Assembly (NCBI RefSeq): GCF_014647435.1
Contig: NZ_BMPE01000001.1
Location: forward strand, 558,001 to 622,000
Direction of reading: 5' to 3'
From: Deinococcus radiotolerans
GTDB taxonomy: Bacteria > Deinococcota > Deinococci > Deinococcales > Deinococcaceae
DNA length: 64,000 nucleotides
Positions 46,568-54,969 of the stretch are shown piece after piece; positions within the stretch are counted from its first letter, which is position 1; every line of letters starts with the position of its first letter. Both the position numbers and the translations under genes were made by a program. A model generated the notes under the pieces. It did no database searches. It had not been told where the DNA came from and worked only from the letters and a program-made list of their open reading frames with translations.

Positions 46568-47395
46568 TCATACGAGTTCCTCCAGGCCTTTTTGACCGGC
46601 CACGCGGGCGTAGGCCCACAGGCCCAGCAACACGGCGCCCATCAGCAGGAAGCTCAGGGCGCTGCCGTACGGCCAGTCGCCCGCCTGCCCGAACTGGTTC
46701 TGGATGAGGTTCCCCACCAGGGCCGTTTTCGCGCCGCCCAGGATGTCGCTGACGACGAAAGTGCCCAGCGCAGGAATGAACGTCAGGAGGATGCCCGCCA
46801 CGAGGCCCGGCAGGGTCTGCGGGAACACGGCGCTCAGGAACGCCCGCACCGGCGGCGCGCCGAGGTCATCGGCGGCTTCCAGCAAGCGCCAGTCGATCTT
46901 CTCGACGCTGGAGTACACGGGCAGCACGAAGAACGGCACGAACGCGTACACCATGCCCAGCAGCGTGGCGGTCAGGCTGGGCACCAGATCGAACGGGCGC
47001 AGGATCAGGATCCAGGCGTACACGCGGATCAGGAAGTTCGTCCAGAACGGGATGATCAGCAGCAGCAGGAGCAGGTTCTTGCGCCGCGCGTCCTGCCGGG
47101 CGATGTAGAACGCCAGCGGGTACCCCATCAGCATGCACAGCGCCGTGCTGAGCGTGGCAACCCACACGCTGCGCCACAGCACCCGCACGTTGTCCCCCGT
47201 CCACTCCTGGAACAGCGCGTCGTAGCCGAACACCCGCTGCCAGGACTCCAGCGTCCACGGGGCGCCCACCTGCGCCAGATCGGTGCGCGTCAGGAACGAG
47301 TAGCCCAGCATCACCAGCGCAGGCACGATCAGGAACACGGTCAGCCACAGCACGCCCGGCCCCAGCGTGGCGAAGAAGCGACGAACCGTCAGCAC
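46568..47395 (-). CDS. potB: Polyamine ABC transporter permease PotB
   Basis: The 275-residue protein has six membrane helices and the EAA loop LEAADDLGAPPVRAFLSAVFPQTLPGL. The segment IIPFWTNFLIRVYAW is typical of PotB. The GTG start has GAAGG seven bases upstream. A repeat element lies on each side of the gene. Confidence 0.93.
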   Translation of the reverse strand: MLTVRRFFATLGPGVLWLTVFLIVPALVMLGYSFLTRTDLAQVGAPWTLESWQRVFGYDALFQEWTGDNVRVLWRSVWVATLSTALCMLMGYPLAFYIARQDARRKNLLLLLLIIPFWTNFLIRVYAWILILRPFDLVPSLTATLLGMVYAFVPFFVLPVYSSVEKIDWRLLEAADDLGAPPVRAFLSAVFPQTLPGLVAGILLTFIPALGTFVVSDILGGAKTALVGNLIQNQFGQAGDWPYGSALSFLLMGAVLLGLWAYARVAGQKGLEELV

Positions 47396-47424
47396 AGTGC
47401 ACCTTCGGTGCGGTGATGGGTGAA

Positions 47425-47465
47425 GGTTGATGGTTGATAGAGGAGCGTTCCATCAACCATCAACC
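47425..47465. repeat. Hairpin repeat B in the potA-potB gap
   Basis: GGTTGATGGTTGAT (47425-47438) pairs with ATCAACCATCAACC (47452-47465), a perfect 14-bp stem. CTTTCAAC follows, as TTTCAAC does after repeat A. Confidence 0.8.
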
Positions 47466-47483
47466 CCCTACTTTCAACCCCCC

Positions 47484-48614
47484 TCACGCTTCTTCCAGCA
47501 CGACGAGGTTGTCGGGTGGGAGGTACAGGGCGACCTGTTCGTCGTAGTCGAAGTCCTCGTCCGCGCCGATGTCCGCGTTCAACTGGAAGGCGACCAGTTG
47601 CTGCCCGCCGGCCTGGAGGAGGTACTGGTTCTCAGCGCCGGTGTACACGATGTCGTCCACGCGGGCGCGGATCTCGTTGCCCACGGCCAGGTCGTCGCGT
47701 TCCATCCGCAGTTTCTCGGGGCGGACGGACAGCGTGACACTCTGGCCGGGGCGCAGGCCCGCGCCGTGCGTGGTGCGCAGCGGGCCGTGCTCGGTCTGCA
47801 CGGTCGCCTCGTGGCCGTCCACAGTCAGGACCGTGCCGGGGATGAGGTTGCTACTGCCCAGGAAGTTCGCCACGAACGCCGTCCTTGGGCGCTCGTACAG
47901 TTCCTCGGCGCGGCCCAGCTGCTCGACGCGCCCGCGGTTCATCACGGCGATGCGGTCACTCATGACCAGCGCCTCCTCCTGGTCGTGGGTGACGAACACG
48001 AAGGTCATGCCTAAGCTCTCCTGCAGGTTGGCGAGTTCCACCTGCAACTCCTTGCGCAGCTTCAGGTCCAGCGCGGAGAGCGGTTCGTCCAGCAGCAGCA
48101 CCTGCGGTTCGTTCACGATGGCGCGGGCCAGCGCCACCCGCTGCCGCTGACCGCCGGACAGCTGATCTGGGCGGCGCGCGGCGAAGTCCGCGATGCGCAC
48201 CCGCTCCAGGGCCGTCATGACCCGCGTGCGGATCTGCGCGGCGGGTACGCCCTTCATGCGCAGCCCGAAGGCCACGTTATCCTGCACGGTCATGTGCGGG
48301 AACAGCGCGTAACTCTGGAACACCGTGTTCACGTCCCGCCGGTGGGGCGGCACGCCGGTCATGTCCTGCCCGCCGATCAGCACCGCGCCCGCGTCCGGAC
48401 TCTCGAAGCCCGCCAGGATGCGCAGCAGCGTCGTCTTTCCGCAGCCCGACGGGCCCAGCAGGCTGAAGAACTCGCCGCGGCGGATGTCGAGGTCGATGTC
48501 GTCCAGCACGCGCGTCTCTGCGCCGCCCGGCGAGCGGAAGCTCTTGCGCACGCCACGCACGCTCACGGCGGCGTCCTGCGCCAGTTCACGGGGCCGTTTC
48601 CCCTTGAAGGTCAC
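47484..48614 (-). CDS. potA: Polyamine ABC transporter ATPase PotA
   Basis: The 376-residue ATPase has Walker A LLGPSGCGKTT (residues 52-62), the Q-loop VFQSYALFPHMTV, signature LSGGQRQRVALARAI, Walker B VLLLDEPLSALD and a C-terminal TOBE regulatory domain. It powers uptake through PotBC. The start is the GTG at 48614, which overlaps the stop of a 13-codon leader ORF; no other ribosome-binding site is seen. Longer in-frame extensions lack support. Confidence 0.92.
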   Translation of the reverse strand: MTFKGKRPRELAQDAAVSVRGVRKSFRSPGGAETRVLDDIDLDIRRGEFFSLLGPSGCGKTTLLRILAGFESPDAGAVLIGGQDMTGVPPHRRDVNTVFQSYALFPHMTVQDNVAFGLRMKGVPAAQIRTRVMTALERVRIADFAARRPDQLSGGQRQRVALARAIVNEPQVLLLDEPLSALDLKLRKELQVELANLQESLGMTFVFVTHDQEEALVMSDRIAVMNRGRVEQLGRAEELYERPRTAFVANFLGSSNLIPGTVLTVDGHEATVQTEHGPLRTTHGAGLRPGQSVTLSVRPEKLRMERDDLAVGNEIRARVDDIVYTGAENQYLLQAGGQQLVAFQLNADIGADEDFDYDEQVALYLPPDNLVVLEEA

Positions 48615-48652
48615 GCCGCTGATGACGTCACCCCGTCCACAACTTCGGTCAT
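48611..48652 (-). CDS. 13-codon leader ORF overlapping potA start
   Basis: The product would be MTEVVDGVTSSAA. TACAAT lies six bases before its ATG, the leaderless promoter spacing, so the mRNA should begin at or very near this ATG. Its TGA overlaps the potA GTG (GTGA), which suggests coupling. It may be a regulatory leader peptide or just a ribosome delivery device. Confidence 0.5.
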   Translation of the reverse strand: MTEVVDGVTSSAA

Positions 48653-48756
48653 CTGCCGATTGTACGGGCCAGCCGCGCCCGTCCGCCTTTCGGGGGACGA
48701 GGCCCTCATGCGCGGCGGGTACAGTGCCCGCATCTGCCCTGCCGGAGGTGACCCCC

Positions 48757-49323
48757 ATGGACCTTGAAGCAATCGTTGTACCTGTCCTGTTCTTCGGCAG
48801 CGTGTTCGGTTTTCCGCTGCTGCGCCGCCAGATGATCCACCGTCACGAACTCGAACGCGAGGCGCTGCGCCGGGGCCTGCTGCCCACCCGCGTGACGCAG
48901 GAGCACCCCGCCCTGCCCGCACCCGCCCCGTACAGCGGCAGTGCCGGGGACGACGCGCCCACCCTGGCGCTGCGCCTGCCGGAACCGCACCGGCTGTTCG
49001 CGCTGGCGCTGCTGTGCCGCCTGGAGGACACCCCCCCACCTGCCGAGGAACGCTCGCGGACGCTGCTCTCGCAGATCCGGCTGGAATACCTCCCGGAGAC
49101 CCTGCGCGCGTACCTGCACCTGACGCCCGCCGGGCGTGAGCAGTTGCGCGCCCAGGGCCGTGACCCCGAGGGCCTGCTGCGTGAACAGCTTCAGCGCCTG
49201 AACGAGGGCCTGGATGACCTGCTGCGCCACGACCACGCCGCCGCCGACCGGCTGCTCACGCAGGGGCACTTCCTGCGGGACCGCTTCGGGGCGCCGCATG
49301 GGGAGCTGCTCAAGGCGCGCTGA
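48757..49323 (+). CDS. Membrane-anchored protein of unknown function, paralogous to 43060-43956
   Basis: I do not recognise the 188-residue protein. One N-terminal membrane segment (AIVVPVLFFGSVFGFPLL) is followed by a charged stretch and a helical C-terminal domain with IRLEYLPETLRAYLHL and LLREQLQRLNEGLDDLL...LLTQGHFLRDRF. That domain aligns well with the end of the membrane protein beside recQ. GGAGGTGA precedes ATG 48757. It is divergent to potA. Confidence 0.7.
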   Translation: MDLEAIVVPVLFFGSVFGFPLLRRQMIHRHELEREALRRGLLPTRVTQEHPALPAPAPYSGSAGDDAPTLALRLPEPHRLFALALLCRLEDTPPPAEERSRTLLSQIRLEYLPETLRAYLHLTPAGREQLRAQGRDPEGLLREQLQRLNEGLDDLLRHDHAAADRLLTQGHFLRDRFGAPHGELLKAR

Positions 49324-49420
49324 CCCGCCGGGTGCGTTCCCGGACTCCCCCGGTGCTGTTTGGCCGGGGGTGACCCTACTGGGAACTGGTGTGCACCACC
49401 ACCCGGTCTGCCGGGGGCAT

Positions 49421-49434
49421 GGAAGCGCTACATT
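49421..49434 (+). promoter_or_regulatory. Promoter element shared with the pullulanase gene
   Basis: GGAAGCGCTACATT contains a -10 box (TACATT) joined to GGAAGCGC; the first 12 bases match the element at 55876. It looks like a LacI-family half-palindrome centred on GCGC. Confidence 0.55.
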
Positions 49435-49515
49435 CAGGGTCACGCGTCAATTCACGGGTTCCTGATCGTTCACCCGAACGGTCCCTCTTCCTTTCGCGCG
49501 TGCCCGGAGGTCCCC

Positions 49516-50505
49516 ATGAGCGTCCGTCTTCCCCTGCTTCTCACCGTGCTCCTGGCCAGCTGCGCCGCCCCCACGGCGCCCACCGCCACCCTCTCGCCAT
49601 CCCCCACCCTGGGCGCGCAGTCCGTCCTGACGTGGCAGGCGCTGCGGCAGGGGGACAGTGGCCGCGACGTGGTCACCCTGCAGTACCTGCTGCGCCACCG
49701 TGGCTACACCCTGAGCGTGGACGGCGCGTTCGGCAGCGGCACGGACAGCGCCGTGCGGTCCTTCCAGAATTCAAACGGCCTGACGGTGGACGGCATCGTG
49801 GGCGGTAACACCTGGGAGAAGCTGATCGTGACTGTCCGCCAGGGCGACAACAACAATGCGGTGCGCGCCGTGCAGGATCAACTGCGCAGCGGGTACGGCT
49901 ACACGGGCGTGACCGTGGATGGAGCGTTCGGTCCGGCAACTGACAGCGCCGTGCGGGACTTCCAGGGCAAGCGCGGCCTGAGCGCGGACGGCGTGGTGGG
50001 CCTGAACACCTGGAACGCCCTGGTGACCGGGGCCAGCACCGGCGGGTCGAGCACGGCCGCCAGCCTCGCGCAGAGCATCCTGAACACCAGCCGCGTGACA
50101 CTGGGCACCAGCAGCAGCACCACGAATGGCAGCCCCCGGCAGAACCTGCTGGACACGGCCGCCGGGAAGGCCGCCACGCGCGGCTGCGCCAGTAACGCCA
50201 ACTGCGGCCTGACCGTGTACCTGAAAAAGAGCATGTTGCAGGGCATGTCCGACCTGTCGCGCAGCAACAGCTTCTACGTGACCTCCATTGCGGGCGGCGT
50301 GCATTCCACGTACTCGGATCACTACGCGGGGCTGGCGTTCGATATCGGCATCTGGAACGGCGTGAGCCTCAGCAGCCCGAACAGCTCGCACACGGCGGCA
50401 CGTAACGCCTGCATTGCGGCGGGCAGCGACCCGGGGCAGACCTTCGACGCGTACCACGATCCGACCGGCGGGCACAGCAACCACGTGCACTGCGCGTGGA
50501 ACTGA
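49516..50505 (+). CDS. Lipoprotein with two peptidoglycan-binding repeats and an M15-like peptidase domain
   Basis: The 329-residue protein has a lipobox (LLASC), then two PG_binding_1 repeats (RQGDSGRDVVTLQYLLRHRGY...; RQGDNNNAVRAVQDQL...), a Ser/Thr linker and a C-terminal domain with HSTYSDHYAGLAFDIG and GGHSNHVHC. The His/Asp and HVH pattern is that of zinc D,D- or L,D-peptidases of the M15 type. GGAGG precedes ATG 49516. It probably trims peptidoglycan stem peptides. Confidence 0.82.
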   Translation: MSVRLPLLLTVLLASCAAPTAPTATLSPSPTLGAQSVLTWQALRQGDSGRDVVTLQYLLRHRGYTLSVDGAFGSGTDSAVRSFQNSNGLTVDGIVGGNTWEKLIVTVRQGDNNNAVRAVQDQLRSGYGYTGVTVDGAFGPATDSAVRDFQGKRGLSADGVVGLNTWNALVTGASTGGSSTAASLAQSILNTSRVTLGTSSSTTNGSPRQNLLDTAAGKAATRGCASNANCGLTVYLKKSMLQGMSDLSRSNSFYVTSIAGGVHSTYSDHYAGLAFDIGIWNGVSLSSPNSSHTAARNACIAAGSDPGQTFDAYHDPTGGHSNHVHCAWN

Positions 50506-50713
50506 CCATGACGACACGGCTGATCCCCGGTCAGGCCATGGGCCCGGTCCCCCTGACGCCTCCACGCCCCGCGCCGGCGACTGTGTCCGGGGATATCACC
50601 TGGTCCCGGGTGGGCAGCGCGGCTTCTAGCACACCCGGCCCCGCGCTCTGTACGGCGTCCGCTCAGCCCCGGCCGCGCGCCCCGTACGCCACCTTCGCCC
50701 CCCGGAGGAAACG

Positions 50714-51787
50714 ATGAATACCTTGCACCGGCGCGATGTCCTGCGGCTGGGGCTGCTGGCGAGTGCCAGTGCCGTCCTGGCGGGCTGCGGTGTGCCCCTG
50801 ACGCGCGTGCCTGAACGGCTGAACGCGCTGGCGGTGGCCGCGCCGGGCATTTCGGGCTGCGCGACGTGGCTGGCGCAACCGGCGAAGTCCCCCATCGTGC
50901 TGCTCGCGGCGCGCCCCACCCGCATCCTGGTGCACCACACCGCCAGCGCGAACACCACCGACCTGTCGCAGGCGCAGGCGTTCAGCCTGGCGCGGAGCAT
51001 CCAGCAGAGTCACTTCTCACGCGGGTGGATCGACACCGGGCAGCAGTTCACGGTCAGCCGGGGCGGGTACGTCCTGGAGGGCCGGCACCGCAGCCTGGAA
51101 GCCGCGCAGGGCGGCACGCAGCACGTGCAGGGCGCCCACTGCGACGGGCAGAACGACGTGGCGGTCGGCATCGAGAACGAGGGCACGTACATGACGGTCT
51201 CGCCGCCCGCCGGGCAGTACGGCGCGCTGGTGGGCCTGTGCGCGTGGCTGTGCCAGCAGTACGGCATTCCCGCCACGGAACTGTACGGGCACCGGGACTT
51301 CAACAGCACCGACTGCCCCGGCGACGTGCTGTACGCGAAACTGCCGCAGCTGCGCGCGGACGTGGCGGCGCGCCTGGGCGTGCAGGTGCGCATCTGGCCG
51401 ACCACGAAGACCGGCATGACCGGCGAGCGGGTCCGCAGCGCGCAGCGCCTGCTGATCGCCGCCGGGCAGACCCTGACGGCAGACGGCAGCTACGGCAGCG
51501 GTACAGCCAGCGCCGTCAGCGCCTTCCAGTCGGGGGCGGGCCTCACACCGGACGGCCTGATCGGGTCGGCCACCTGGGAACGCCTGATCCGCACGGTTCG
51601 CCAGGGTGACAGCGGCCCGGCGGTGCAGGCGGCGCAGGGACAGCTCGCGGCGCGCGGATACGCGGTCACAGTGGACGGCGCGTTCGGGCCCGCCACTGAG
51701 AGCGCCGTGAAATCCTTCCAGGCCAGCAGAAACCTAACGGCAGACGGGATCGTCGGGCCGAACACCTGGCTGGCGCTGGAAAGCTGA
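50714..51787 (+). CDS. N-acetylmuramoyl-L-alanine amidase with two peptidoglycan-binding repeats
   Basis: The 357-residue lipoprotein has a twin-arginine-type signal (HRRDVLRLGLLASA) and lipobox LAGC. An amidase_2/PGRP domain follows, with zinc ligands in ILVHHTAS, and GHRDFNSTDCPGD. Two PG_binding_1 repeats end the protein. It cuts the bond between glycan and stem peptide. GGAGG precedes ATG 50714. The preceding gene has the same wall-binding repeats, so the pair likely works together. Confidence 0.9.
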   Translation: MNTLHRRDVLRLGLLASASAVLAGCGVPLTRVPERLNALAVAAPGISGCATWLAQPAKSPIVLLAARPTRILVHHTASANTTDLSQAQAFSLARSIQQSHFSRGWIDTGQQFTVSRGGYVLEGRHRSLEAAQGGTQHVQGAHCDGQNDVAVGIENEGTYMTVSPPAGQYGALVGLCAWLCQQYGIPATELYGHRDFNSTDCPGDVLYAKLPQLRADVAARLGVQVRIWPTTKTGMTGERVRSAQRLLIAAGQTLTADGSYGSGTASAVSAFQSGAGLTPDGLIGSATWERLIRTVRQGDSGPAVQAAQGQLAARGYAVTVDGAFGPATESAVKSFQASRNLTADGIVGPNTWLALES

Positions 51788-51807
51788 GGGGCAGGCGAGA
51801 CAACGGT

Positions 51808-51846
51808 GTTCAGGGAGCCTGAGGGATTTTCTCAGTCTTCCTGAAC
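51808..51846. terminator. Hairpin between convergent amidase and pentapeptide genes
   Basis: GTTCAGG pairs with CCTGAAC and CTGAG with CTCAG inside it; the loop is GGATTTT. It can act on both strands. Confidence 0.55.
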
Positions 51847-51950
51847 CGAGCAGCGCGAGAAGCCGCTGACCCCAGCGGGTGGAAGTGGAGTTGAAGGGCG
51901 TGCCGTTGGCCCCAGGGTGGAACTGGACACCGCTGTGTGTAACCGGCGGC

Positions 51951-52610
51951 CTACGCCTCGCCGGGCAGTTCCTCGACCTGCACGCCCAGCAGCTGAGCGA
52001 GGTCGAGCACCTGCGCGGCTTCCACCGTGACGCCCTGGAGGTCGGCGGCCCCGGCGCGCAGGCCACCCAGGGCGCTGCCGCGCAGGTCCGCGCCGTCCAG
52101 CCGGGCGCCGCGCAGGTCGGTGCGGTGCAGGCGGCAGTCGCGCAGGACCGCGCCGGGCAAGTTCGCTTCCATGAAACTGGCCTCGCTGAGGTCGCAGCCG
52201 TTCAGGTGTAGATGCGCAGCGTCGGCACGCTGCCAGACGCTCAGGGGCGCGTGGACGCGGGTCAGGCGCACGTGCCGCAGCCGCACGCCGGCGGCCTGGA
52301 GGCCCAGCAGGCGCGAGCCCGTGACCTCCACGCGCTCCAGGCTCACGTCCGTCCAGCGCGCGCCACTGAGGTCGCAGTCCTCGAAGCGGACGTCCAGCAG
52401 ACGCACGCGCTCCCAGACGCTGCCAGTCAGGTTCACGCGCCGGAACACGCACCCGGCGAAGGTGACGCTGTGCAGCGCGGCCAGGGCGGGCCAGTCCCCC
52501 TCGAATAGCGCGCCGCGCAGGGTCGCCTCGTCTTCGATCTGGTCGGGGCTGGGCGCGCGGACGCCGCCACGCGGGAATTTCGGGGGGTTCGGCGCGGTGG
52601 GCCTTCTCAC
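51951..52610 (-). CDS. Pentapeptide-repeat-like protein
   Basis: The 219-residue protein has many A(D/N)Lxx-type units, for example LTGSVWERVRLLDVRFEDCDLSGARW, LNGCDLSEASFMEANLPGAVL and TDLRGARLDGADLRGSAL, which form a right-handed beta helix. Some such proteins mimic DNA and protect gyrase, but no specific evidence is present. The GTG start overlaps the map stop (GTGA), so it is coupled to map. Confidence 0.85.
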   Translation of the reverse strand: MRRPTAPNPPKFPRGGVRAPSPDQIEDEATLRGALFEGDWPALAALHSVTFAGCVFRRVNLTGSVWERVRLLDVRFEDCDLSGARWTDVSLERVEVTGSRLLGLQAAGVRLRHVRLTRVHAPLSVWQRADAAHLHLNGCDLSEASFMEANLPGAVLRDCRLHRTDLRGARLDGADLRGSALGGLRAGAADLQGVTVEAAQVLDLAQLLGVQVEELPGEA

Positions 52611-53368
52611 ACCGTCAGGATCTCATGGCCCTTCGCGGTGACGACGACAGTGTGCTCGAACTGCGCGCTGGGGCTGCTGTCGGCGGTGACGACCGTCCAG
52701 CCGTCGGCCAGCAGGCGCGTCTCGGGGCGGCCCAGGTTGACCATGGGTTCGATGGTGAAGACCATGCCCGGCTGGAGTTTCAGGCCGGTGTAGCGCGCGC
52801 CGTAGTGCAGGACGGTGGGTTCCTCGTGCAGGCGCTTGCCGATGCCGTGCCCGGTGTACTCGCGCACCACGCCGTACCCACGGCCCTCGGCGAGGCTCTG
52901 GATGGCGTGGCCGATGTCGCCCAGGCGCGCGCCGGGTTTCACGAGGTCCAGCGCGTCCTTCAGGGACTCGCGGGTGGTGTCGACGAGGCCCTGCACCTCC
53001 GCGCTGACCTGCCCGACCGTGTAGGTGGTGCAGGCGTCCCCGTAGTAGCCGTCGAGCAGCACGCCAATATCCACGCCGATGATGTCGCCGTCCTTCAGTT
53101 CGCGGGCGTCGGGGATGCCGTGGCAGATGACCTCGTTCACGCTGGCGCAGATCGTGCCGGGGAAGGGGTTGTTCTTCGGGCCGTACCCCAGGTACGCGGG
53201 AATCGCTCCGGCCTTGCGGATGTGCTCCTCGGCCAGCTGGTCAAGTTCCTTGAGGGTCACGCCGGGTTTCACGTACGGCGCGAGGACACGGAAGGTGTCG
53301 GCGACGAGCGCGCCCGCGCGGCGCATGATCTCGATTTCACGGGCGGATTTCAGGGGCACGCGGCTCAT
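52607..53368 (-). CDS. map: Methionine aminopeptidase, type I
   Basis: Map removes N-terminal Met from new proteins. The 253-residue protein has the pita-bread fold with metal ligands in GVDIGVLLDGYYGDACTTY, YTGHGIGKRLHEEP, FTIEPMV and SAQFEHTVVV. TAGCCT lies eight bases before ATG 53368, so translation from a leaderless mRNA is likely. It leads the pentapeptide gene. Confidence 0.96.
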   Translation of the reverse strand: MSRVPLKSAREIEIMRRAGALVADTFRVLAPYVKPGVTLKELDQLAEEHIRKAGAIPAYLGYGPKNNPFPGTICASVNEVICHGIPDARELKDGDIIGVDIGVLLDGYYGDACTTYTVGQVSAEVQGLVDTTRESLKDALDLVKPGARLGDIGHAIQSLAEGRGYGVVREYTGHGIGKRLHEEPTVLHYGARYTGLKLQPGMVFTIEPMVNLGRPETRLLADGWTVVTADSSPSAQFEHTVVVTAKGHEILTV

Positions 53369-53459
53369 AACGAATGAGGCTAACACGCCCGCACCGCGCC
53401 GGGGCCGCCGCAGGTCACGCTCCGCACGCCCTCCCCGGCCCGCTGGTAGGCTGCCAGCC

Positions 53460-54320
53460 ATGACCGAGCGGCGAGTGGTGATCAGTGTGGACATGGAGGG
53501 CGTGACCGGAGTCTCGAGCTGGGTGCAGGTCAGCCCCCCGGAATTCGGCGGTCTGGTGAGCAGCGCGGAGTACGAACGCGCCCGTGAGCGCATGACGCTA
53601 GAGGCGGCGGCTGCCGCGCAGGGCGCGCTGGACGCCGGGGCGACCGACGTGCTCGTGAACGACAGTCACGACACCATGCGCAACCTGATCCCGGAGCTGC
53701 TGCCGGACGGGGTGCGCTTCACGAGCGGTAACGACAAGCCGCTGAGCATGGTGCAGGGCGTGCAGGAGCCCGGGGTGGTGGGCCTGCTGTTCGTGGGGTA
53801 CCACGCGCGGGCCGGAAGCGTGCGCGGGCCGCTGGCGCACACCTGGAACGGTTTCGTGCGGGACGTGGTCGTGAACGGCGTGAGTACCGGCGAGTACGGC
53901 CTGAACGCCCTGCTGGCCGGGCATTACGGCGTGCCGGTGCTGTTCGCGTCCGGGGACGACGTGGCCATGGGCGAGATCACGGCGGAACTGGGCGCCGGGG
54001 TGGTCACGGTGCCCGTGAAGGAGGGCCTGAGTGCCTTCGCGGCGGCGCACCTGCACCCGCGCGAGGCGCAGCGCCGCATCCGGGACGGCGCGCGCCGGGC
54101 GGTGGAGGCGGCAGGCGACGCGGCGCCCTACGTGACCCGCTGGCCCGCGCACGCGCAGGTGAGTTTCAACCATCAGGCCCGCGCGGACGCCGGTGAGCGC
54201 GTGCCCGGCGTGACCCGCGTGGACGCCGTCACGGTCGGCTGGCACAGCCCGGACGCGTACCACCTGTTCCAGACGTTCCGCATGCTCGCCAAGGTGGCCG
54301 AGGTCCGGCTGGACGGCTGA
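53460..54320 (+). CDS. DppA-type D-aminopeptidase (M55)
   Basis: The 286-residue protein has the M55 zinc motifs SVDMEGVTGVSS and VNDSHDTMRNL, then GYHARAG, TWNG and SGDDVAMGE with VKEGLS. M55 enzymes release D-amino acids such as D-Ala from short peptides. TAGGCT lies exactly seven bases before ATG 53460. It may recycle wall-derived peptides. Confidence 0.92.
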   Translation: MTERRVVISVDMEGVTGVSSWVQVSPPEFGGLVSSAEYERARERMTLEAAAAAQGALDAGATDVLVNDSHDTMRNLIPELLPDGVRFTSGNDKPLSMVQGVQEPGVVGLLFVGYHARAGSVRGPLAHTWNGFVRDVVVNGVSTGEYGLNALLAGHYGVPVLFASGDDVAMGEITAELGAGVVTVPVKEGLSAFAAAHLHPREAQRRIRDGARRAVEAAGDAAPYVTRWPAHAQVSFNHQARADAGERVPGVTRVDAVTVGWHSPDAYHLFQTFRMLAKVAEVRLDG

Positions 54321-54397
54321 CGCCCGCAGCGCGTTCATGAAGGCGTCCCGACCCAACCCGGACCGTGCCCGCAGGAGCGGCAGCGACACTGCGGGAC

Positions 54398-54907
54398 ATG
54401 TCCCGTCCCCCGCGCCGTCCCCGCCCTGGCTACCCGGCCGTGCCCCTGCTCCTGCTGCTCGTCGGGGCGCTGCTCCTGGGCTCCGGGGTGTGGCAGTCGG
54501 GGCAATCCCTGCGGGCGGCGCGCTGGCCGGTGGCGACCGGCACGGTCACGCGGGCGCAGGCCGTACCGGGGGGCCGTTTCGCAGACCGGCGCGGCTGGCG
54601 GCCAGAGGTGAACTACACCTACCGAGTAGCAGACCAGATGTACAGCGGCGAGCGACTGAACTTTTTCCGGTTGAACACCACGTCTCTGCGGGGCGCGCGG
54701 CGGGTGCTGGCGCAGTACCCGGTGGGGCAATCGGTCCCCGTGCATTACGACCCCCAGCAGCCGTCCCGGAGCGTGATGCATGTGGGCCTAGGCCTGTCCT
54801 GGCCGCTGTGGCTGCTCGGCGCGGCCTCGTTGGTGCTGGGCGGCGCGGTCCTGTGGGCCGGGCGCGGCGGCGCACCGTGGGGCGGGCAGACGTGGCTGCC
54901 GAAGTGA
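54398..54907 (+). CDS. DUF3592 membrane protein
   Basis: The 169-residue protein has a membrane helix at each end (AVPLLLLLVGALLLGSGVW; WPLWLLGAASLVLGGAVLW) and a beta-rich extracellular middle with WPVATGTVTRAQ, NYTYRVADQMYSGERLNF and VPVHYDPQQPSRSV, the DUF3592 pattern. Function is unknown. GACACT lies seven bases before ATG 54398; GTG 54365 is an alternative. Confidence 0.75.
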   Translation: MSRPPRRPRPGYPAVPLLLLLVGALLLGSGVWQSGQSLRAARWPVATGTVTRAQAVPGGRFADRRGWRPEVNYTYRVADQMYSGERLNFFRLNTTSLRGARRVLAQYPVGQSVPVHYDPQQPSRSVMHVGLGLSWPLWLLGAASLVLGGAVLWAGRGGAPWGGQTWLPK

Positions 54908-54969
54908 CTGCGCAGCCCGCACTGAACGTTCCGCCACGTTCTCACCGGCCTGGTTGGTACCCTGCGCGC

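Noticed and set aside
50508..50717. 69-codon ORF between the two wall hydrolase genes
   Set aside because: It overlaps the next ATG as ATGA, but has no ribosome-binding site or promoter box, and its Pro/Ala-rich content looks like non-coding GC-rich DNA.
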